Shown here in pieces: positions 57,801-64,000 of a DNA stretch of 64,000 nucleotides (position 1 is the stretch's first letter; each line of letters starts with the position of its first letter). Source of the stretch: Diplodia intermedia (lineage: Eukaryota > Ascomycota > Dothideomycetes > Botryosphaeriales > Botryosphaeriaceae); the NCBI GenBank assembly GCA_021495925.1, contig JAKEKT010000039.1, positions 1 to 64,000 on the forward strand, in the 5' to 3' direction. The notes beneath the pieces were generated by a model. That model worked only from the letters and a program-made list of their open reading frames with translations, made no database searches and was not told the DNA's origin. The position numbers and the translations under genes were made by a program.

Positions 57801-58377
57801 TGCGTTTGAGCTCGATGGCTGGGTTTGGTAGGAAAGTCAGATTGAGCGGAGGGTGGCGTGTGTGTGTGGAAGCGCTTGGCGGAGGAGAGATGGGAAAGGA
57901 AGGAGGGTAGGGTGCTGGATCAAAGCAAGTGCAGGCAGAGACTTCACTTCTTCACCTTGCTGCTACTTACCCGCCAACGCAAACATGAAGATCTGGAACG
58001 TCGCACCGCACGCGTACCAAAACGGGCCGCTGACCCCGTACAAATACCCATCTGAGAACCTCCCCCCAAACTGTCAGTCAGCTTTATACCCCCCTCTCTC
58101 TCTCTCCCGGAAAAAAAAACCCAAACGAACAAGAAAACATACCAGTCGTGCTACTCAACAGCGTCGCCGCAATCGTCCACGAGCTGACGACGGCCGTGGC
58201 GACGAGCCCCGTCTTCACCGAATGCTTCGCCGTCATGTACATCTCGCTTGTCTGCACTTCCGACATGTACCGCGACAGGCCCCACGAGAGCAGCGACATG
58301 CCGATCGCAAAGGCGGCGCCGAGCCCGATCACCATGGCGTACCCGACTGAGGCGGGGAAGAAAGGTGGGGTGGACAT
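54878..58377 (-). CDS. dur3: Urea active transporter DUR3 (sodium:solute symporter family)
   Basis: Plasma-membrane proton-coupled urea uptake. Nine exons on the minus strand: 58377-58143, 58051-57971, 57818-57582, 57512-57484, 57361-57126, 56862-56586, 56377-55980, 55771-55335 and 55215-54878, 755 residues. All joints keep frame. Introns are long for this window (91, 152, 69, 122, 263, 207, 207 and 119 nt). Signatures: MVIGLGAAFAIGMSLLSW (first helix), TSEMYMTAKHSVKTGLVA, YGVSGPFWYACGATFQI, IELKRKAPRAHTFLEVV, TFLTDWAHTVIIYIVML and MAVTSA/MSSETVATAALGTYDIY. The eighth exon carries a Gln/Glu/Asn-rich cytosolic loop. The C-terminal 80 residues are Ser/Gly-rich. Exon 4 is only 29 nt. The short exon joints are the least certain part. 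Confidence 0.92.
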
Positions 58378-59864
58378 CTTTTTTTTTCTCTTCCCCTTTG
58401 GCTGCTTTTTTCTTCTCTTTCTCGATTTTTGTTTGGGTGGGAGGCGGGGTGGGGGATGGGATGGGAGACAGGGAAGTGTTGCTTGGAGCTGAAATCTGAG
58501 GCGGGGTGGAGGGGGGGAGGAGAAGGAGGAAGAAGAGGAGGAAAAGAAAAAGTAGGGACAGAAGGTCGGTGGTGGGGAGAATGGAGGAGGTAGGTCGTCG
58601 CGAGATATGAAATCGAGTTATCAGACTCCAGTCCTCTATTGTATGTACTGGCGGGGGGCGGGGCGAAGAGAAAGGGCGGGGGACATGGAATGATGACAGC
58701 ATGCGCACATATGTACATGCAGAACAGAGGTCGATCCATTATGGGACCCCCGGACAACTTTCCAGGAAAACCAAACCATCTCCCTTCGACCGCCCCATTT
58801 CTCACGTCGCGGCTATCAAGCTTGTGCAAACCCACTCAGGGCAATCCTTCCACGCGGGAAAGGAGGGAAATCGTTTACCTAATGTCCACCCCTCCATCCA
58901 TCCGGACAAACAGCCCGCAACGAGCGTCAAGAGCGCCAAAGAGACACGCCCTCCAAGCCGGTCGCCATGTCGCAAGATAAGCGAGCACAGCGCGCTCGCG
59001 GAAGATCCAGCGGGGGTGAGATAACGTCTTGAGTCTAATCTCACCGTGACCGTTGCTGATCCCCCTCCTTGCCTCCACACGGCAAAGTCGAGCATTTCAT
59101 GGCTGGGGGCAGCACGGCAGGGCAGGGCGGGTCGGACTGCCCTACCGACATCATCGGGACAGGAACGCGATCAGAAGTGTCCATCGCGAGGCAGGGATGT
59201 ATGTACATGGACGTCATTATAGCTCGAAGCCGCTATAGTAGAAGATCGGATTCGCCCGCATTATGGCCAAGTGAGCAACGGATAACTAATAACGGCCGGT
59301 CAACCAACTATGCCGACTCTCATTGTAGTTGTGCACTGAGGGGCGCGGCGGGAGATGGATTAGCATTATTGTGGTGGTCCCAGCAAGCTATTCGGCCAAG
59401 AGTGGGATCGGCCTGCGCTATCAATGCTTGATAAGGAATGGGTCTGATATCGCAGCCCGACGGCAAAACGAACCAATTATCACCCGCTTTGTGAGATCCG
59501 AGTCAAGTCAGCAGATATCCAATCATGATGAAAGTCAGCATTCATGCGGAGGAAAGGTTCGCGGGTCAATGGAAAGAAAAGGATACAGGTAACAGAAAGA
59601 ACGCTGCCCCGAAGTTCCTCGGCAGAACATTGTCAGACCATCTCCAACCAGGAAATCCCGTGTTCTACTACCACCGCAGAAACGACAGTGTTAACCCAAA
59701 GTGTACGCCTGATAGTTTCCCCCTCCTAGGTGCTCGGTTTCGGAGCACGGTATCACCCCAGTTTCCAATCCCAAGCTGAACAAGACTCCTAAAGTCATGA
59801 GTATTTGAAAAATCTTTGATCCATCTGCTAAACGCCATTCATGCAAAAGAAAAGAAAAAGAGTC
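58378..59864. promoter_or_regulatory. DUR3 promoter region with clustered GATA motifs
   Basis: About 1.5 kb upstream of DUR3, with no supported gene. GATAR motifs occur on either strand at 58618-58622, 58976-58980, 59020-59024, 59281-59285, 59418-59422, 59430-59434 and 59477-59481. Such sites bind AreA/Nit2-type nitrogen regulators, and urea transporters are typical targets. The density is about twice the chance expectation over this stretch, so the support is modest. Confidence 0.4.
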
Positions 59865-61728
59865 TCAAGTCAACGCCAGTCGCCACCGTCGGCGCGCGAG
59901 AACATCGATCCAGTCAATTCGCCGCTGCCCATTGCCAGGCGTAGTGTTGCCGGCGCGTAACCGCCACAGCTCGTCCAGGACGGTGAGCGCAACCTCGACG
60001 TTGTGGAAGTGTCGGTAGTTGATAATATCCAGCATGCGCTGGCGGATGATGCGGATCTGTTCTGCCTGATCCGTCTCTCCGCCGGCCATGAACAACGGGA
60101 ATAGCAGCGTCGTCTCCGGCAAACACCTGACAGGCATCTTCTCCACAGCCTCGACAATGCCCTGAACGGGTGTAGCCATCTTGCGATTCAGGGCTTGTGT
60201 AAGATCCGGAAGGTGGCGACGCAGAACCCGGTAGAGGTGGATCAGCGCGGCGTTGCGGTAGGTCTCGGCCATGGCTTTTAGGTGAACATCCTGGCATTCC
60301 GGCGGAGTCCACTCCTGGAGTTCGATTTCTAGGCGTTGTGCTCTACTTGAGAAGTCCGACCTGGCTTGTGACTGTCCGTTGGGCTCTGGCTGTGGGATGT
60401 CTGACCGGTGGACATGCTGGATCTCCGGGTCCTCCAATATCTTTGCCTCGTCTTCTCCTACCACAGTTGGTGATGTCGCCGTGGTGCAAGATGAGGCCGG
60501 AGAGGGGGACTTGGAGGCCTCCTTGGCAAAAGCTGCCGAGGCATCGGCCATGTCTGCGTTGAGGACACTGATTTCGGAGATGACGTAGATTATCCTAGAT
60601 GCCAGGCCAAAATAAGAGTCCGCGACCTCGTCGTCGGCTGCTTGCCAGTAGTAGCCCGAGATCAGCGGCCGTGTGTTCATGGTGACGGTATGCAGGGCAT
60701 CATGATAAGCAAAATTGCGCTTTAGCCACCGTCCTTCAAACGTGTTGAAGAACTGAGCCAGCTGGTCTGAACTGAGCTGGCCATCCTCATACATGGTGCC
60801 CGAGGTGGCACGGATTATCTGGGAAGCGCCCACCAAGTGGTTATACCACTTGCTGGTGTCACCGAGGATGGATTCCATGGAGCACAAAACCAGGCAGCAG
60901 GACAAGTCGAGCTCGGGATCCCGGTCGGTGGAAGAAAGAGAAGAAGCAAGAGAACTCAAGGCATTGCTTCGGCTCTGCAATGCGAGAACTTCGTAAGACT
61001 TGTCTCTTAACGACAAGTGGGAAGAAGAGTGAGCGATGATGGCATTGAGCAGCATGGGGGATTCGGTGGCCATGGGAAGGAAGACTGGGTCGTCAGCACC
61101 GTGTTCGCTCGTTGCTCCCAGACTCGGACTCACCGGAGGCAAAGCAGTTGTTCTCGAGCGTACTGGTTAGAAGGGTTGAGAGGGTCTGGAGGTAATAACG
61201 CAGCAGGAGCCTGCGGCTGGTTGGGGCGGAACCGTCGCCTGCGGTCCCAGCGTAAGTGGCCACGGGATCCAACGAGAGGATGGGGGCGGCCCAGGTCGAG
61301 GTGGGAACAGCTAGCACGGTGGATGAAGAGGTTGCAAGGACGGTGGTGTCCGTTTCGGGAGCTGTGCCGTTGGCGGAGCCTTCTCCGGGAGCGGGCTTGC
61401 CATTGCCAACGACGGCCTGGCGGGGCTCCTCGCGGATGCATTCAAAGTTCAGTCGGCGGCAGTGGTCACAGACAGGCTGGAGGATGGGTCAGTACGGACG
61501 GGCTGCGCGGGAGCAGAGGACGCAACTCACGTATTCATTGGTGCACTTCTTCTTTCTGCAGAGGCCAGGTCAGAATCGGATTGCGTGATGACTCAAGCGG
61601 TTAACGCACCGACGACGGCAGGTGACGCAGCCAGTGCGTTCTCGGGTGGTGCCCGTCCGCTTCCTGATGCGTCGTTTGGTGGTGGTCTGGGAATCGGACT
61701 GGTCGGCAACGGGAGCTTGGTCGGCCAT
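59865..61728 (-). CDS. Zn2Cys6 transcription factor (fungal_trans_2 type)
   Basis: Nuclear regulator. Exons 61728-61610, 61555-61531, 61476-61134 and 61084-59865 (introns 54, 54 and 49 nt), 568 residues. The basic N terminus (TTKRRIRKRTGTTRERTG) leads into a zinc cluster with Cys34, 37, 44, 51, 54 and 61 (CX2CX6CX6CX2CX6C). Two introns cut this cluster, leaving a 25-nt exon that encodes only KKKCTNEY. The large last exon holds the helical regulatory domain (MLLNAIIAHSSSHLSLRD, LDLSCCLVLCSMESILGDTS, then HLYRVLRRHLPD). The effector is unknown. It is divergent from the aminotransferase gene with 462 bases between, which suggests control of that gene. An earlier in-frame ATG at 61803 is possible. 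Confidence 0.88.
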
Positions 61729-62190
61729 GCTTGCTACATAGCGGGGAGCCTCGGGATTGGCGCGGCTGTGGGGGGTCCCGGGCGGCCCGCAGCGCCTGCG
61801 CAATGTCCGCGGCGGGCGAGGAAGGGCGGGGAGCGGCCGTGGGCAGTGCTCGCGGGACTGGCGAGGATAAAGGGCGTCAACGGCGGAGGGAGGGTTGAGC
61901 AGCGGCCTCAGCGGCGCGGAAAGCTTTGGTTTGAGCCATCAGCCCGGCGCACGTGATCTGTCTGCTTGCGGCTAGCCGCCCTCTCGCTTCTCCTATCTCC
62001 ACGCGGATCCGCAATCCGTATCCCGCAACTCAGTCCGCCCAGCTCCGCGCCATTGGCTGCCGCCGTAGGCTTGACTAACACCACTCCTCCCCCGCTCTCA
62101 CCACACCAGCGTATCTGTATAAGCCTGAACATAAGCAACGCCGGCCGCGCCCAATCGCAGCCCATCCCACCCAAAGGCAATTCCGTCACC
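61729..62190. promoter_or_regulatory. Bidirectional promoter between Zn2Cys6 factor and aminotransferase
   Basis: A 462-base interval between divergent start codons. An E-box CACGTG at 61950-61955 sits in the context CGCACGTGATCT, sharing CACGTGATC with the spt5/rtt10 promoter. TGTATAAG near 62115 may act as a TATA element for the aminotransferase, 77 bases before its ATG. Confidence 0.45.
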
Positions 62191-64000
62191 ATGAAGACCC
62201 TGTACCGTGCCCGCCCATCAGCCCGCCGCATCCCATCTCCGCACTATCATCATCCACTCGCACCTCTCCCCAGCCTCCGCCCTCGCCGATCATCACGCCT
62301 TAATTCCACGTCATCATCACCACCACCAGCCCGCGACTCGGCGGTCAACCCCTCCGTCGCCCGCAGCCATGTCATGCACCGCGCCCTCCGCTCCGAGCCG
62401 CTCCGCATCGTGTCCGGCGCCGGAGGCATCGCCTTCACGCTCTCCGACGGCCGGACGCTGCTCGACGCGTCCAGCGGCCCGGGCGTGTCCTGCCTCGGCC
62501 ACCACCAGCCCTCGGTCGCGCGCGCCGTGGCCGACCAGATCAACCGGATCGGCTACGTCTACAGCATCGGCTACACGTCCGAGCCCGCCGAGGAGCTGGC
62601 CGCCATGCTGCTGGGAGACCGCCCCGGCGGGCTGTCGCGCGCCATGTTCTTCAACTCGGGCAGCGAGGCTACCGACGCCGCCGTCAAGCTCGCGACGCAG
62701 TACTGGGCCGAGAGGGGCGAGGGCCGCCGCCGCCGCAACGTCATCAGCCGCGCGCAGTCGTATCACGGCAATACCATCGGCGCGCTGTGCGTGTCTGGCC
62801 ATCGCGCCCGCCGCGAGATGTATGCTGACTGGTTGAGCGGCAACGTCTCGTTCGTAGATCCGTGCTATGCGTATCGGGCGAAGCCGGAGGGCTGGAGCGA
62901 CGAGGAGTACGTTGCCCGGCTTATCAAGCAGCTTGATGAGGAGTTTCAACGGCTGGGCCCGGATACGGTGGCGGCGTTCTTTGCTGAGACGATTAGCGGG
63001 ACTACGCTGGGGTGTGTCACTGCGCTCCCTGGGTACTTCAAGGGCGTGCGGGAACTCTGTGACAGATATGGTGCATTGCTGGTGCTTGATGAGGTGAGTG
63101 TCCTCTCGCTCTTGTGCAGGCCTCACTGGTTTTGGGGGAGGGCGTGAGAGAGAGTCAAGAGCCCGGGTTGTTCTCTCGTAAGGGAAGTAGGGTGTTCAGT
63201 GAATGGCCATTGAAGGCCTGCCGACCTTACACGATCGTTTCGAAGCCGCAATCTTGTCGGCAGAAGCTGACAATGCTTGTTGGACGGAGCTAACTCGTGT
63301 AGATCATCTGCGGCATGGGCAAGACGGGGACCATGCATGCCTGGGAACAAGAAGAAGGGTTCCGCGGACCGGACCTGCAGACTGTCGGGAAAGCACTCGG
63401 CGGAGGATTCGTCCCTCTCTCGGCAGTGCTCGTGCATGAGAAGGTATTTGATGCTCTGGCCGCTGGAAGTGGAGCACTTTCGCATGGTCATACATTCCAG
63501 GTAAGACAAGAGCTGTCCGCAGCTGTGCCACAGTGAGTTGCAAAAGGGCCTACTTGCTTCGCAAAGAATATCGCTGTCTCATTGCGTGAGTAGTTGAGGT
63601 TCCGTCTGGATGATCTCTGAAGTGTTCAGAATCTGTATTGACATCCGGATGTTTACGTCAACTGCCCACGTGAGAAGAGTGCAATCTCCATTGTGCCAAA
63701 GAAGCCCGAAGTTGGTTGCAATCCTCTGTGGTATGGCAGCAAACCCAGCTTACCAAAGATTCGTAGGCGCACCCCACGGCCTGCGCAGCAGCGATTGAGG
63801 TCCAAAAAATCATCGAGCGGGATGGTCTGCTCGAAAATTGCCGCAAGATGGGCGCTCTACTCGGAGAACTAATGGAAGCGGAGATCCTGCCGCTCCCCTT
63901 GGTAGGTGACGTCCGCGGGCGAGGACTGTATTACGCCGCCGAGTTCGTTTTAGACAAGCAAGCGAAGACGGCATTTCCAGTGGGCGAGCACTTCTCCAAC
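62191..64000 (+). CDS. Class-III PLP-dependent aminotransferase, 3' end missing
   Basis: A PLP-dependent omega-aminotransferase-type enzyme, cut by the right edge. Exons 62191-63093, 63303-63500 and 63767 to beyond 64000 (introns 209 and 266 nt). The Arg/Ser/Pro-rich first 45 residues look like a mitochondrial presequence. Family motifs: DGRTLLDASSGPGVSCLGHH, FFNSGSEATDAAVKLA, SYHGNTIGAL (PLP phosphate and ring contacts), LLVLDE with the Asp that pairs with the pyridine nitrogen (Asp300), and Lys331 in VGKALGGG, which forms the Schiff base. AHPTACAAA opens the third exon. The substrate cannot be read from the sequence. It is divergent from a Zn2Cys6 gene that may regulate it. Confidence 0.9.

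Noticed and set aside
1..64000. A secondary-metabolite or catabolic gene cluster spanning the window
   Set aside because: No polyketide synthase, non-ribosomal peptide synthetase, terpene synthase or cytochrome P450 is present. The genes belong to unrelated housekeeping pathways.

Overview
The window is nuclear DNA of a filamentous ascomycete (Pezizomycotina). The evidence is: genes interrupted by short GT-AG introns (mostly 47-120 nt, a few of 180-330 nt) with CTGAC/CTAAC-like branch points; GC-rich coding sequence; two Zn2Cys6 transcription factors; and families typical of this group (Atg28, a DUF7587-like protein, a secreted alpha-carbonic anhydrase, DUR3). I cannot place it to class or species. 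I saw no tRNA, rRNA, CRISPR array, transposon or prophage. All exon-intron structures were derived by hand from reading frame, splice signals and family continuity.

Layout. 1-12 kb: a poorly coding left flank, a Zn2Cys6 regulator (-), an AhpD-like protein (+) convergent with mitochondrial succinyl-CoA:3-oxoacid CoA-transferase (-), a small unidentified gene (-) and the NatC subunit Naa38 (-). 12-19 kb: an unidentified three-exon gene, a small membrane protein and a secreted GH31 alpha-glucosidase with AmyR-like and TATA sites. 19-31 kb: CAF-1 subunit Cac2, an alpha/beta hydrolase with large low-complexity insertions, and a 1293-residue unidentified membrane-anchored protein (-). 31-41 kb: an Rrn9-domain protein with AT-hooks and a C2H2 finger, a small membrane protein (-), a CCC1/VIT1-type transporter, a PAP2-type membrane protein, and a protein joining a Myb-like region to an ADP-ribosyltransferase-like domain. 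41-49 kb: Spt5 (-) and the WDR6/Rtt10 WD40 protein (+), divergent from a 320-base promoter. 50-64 kb: alpha-carbonic anhydrase (-), Atg28 (+), the nine-exon urea transporter DUR3 (-), a second Zn2Cys6 factor (-) and, divergent from it, a class-III aminotransferase (+) cut by the right edge.

Most genes are unrelated housekeeping or metabolic genes, not a cluster. The clearest possible regulator-target pair is the Zn2Cys6 factor and aminotransferase at 59.9-64 kb. Two observations stand out: the Myb-like plus ART-like fusion at 38.3-40.7 kb, and a repeated composition pattern in which genes use C-rich synonymous sites and then switch abruptly to G-rich ones on the same strand.
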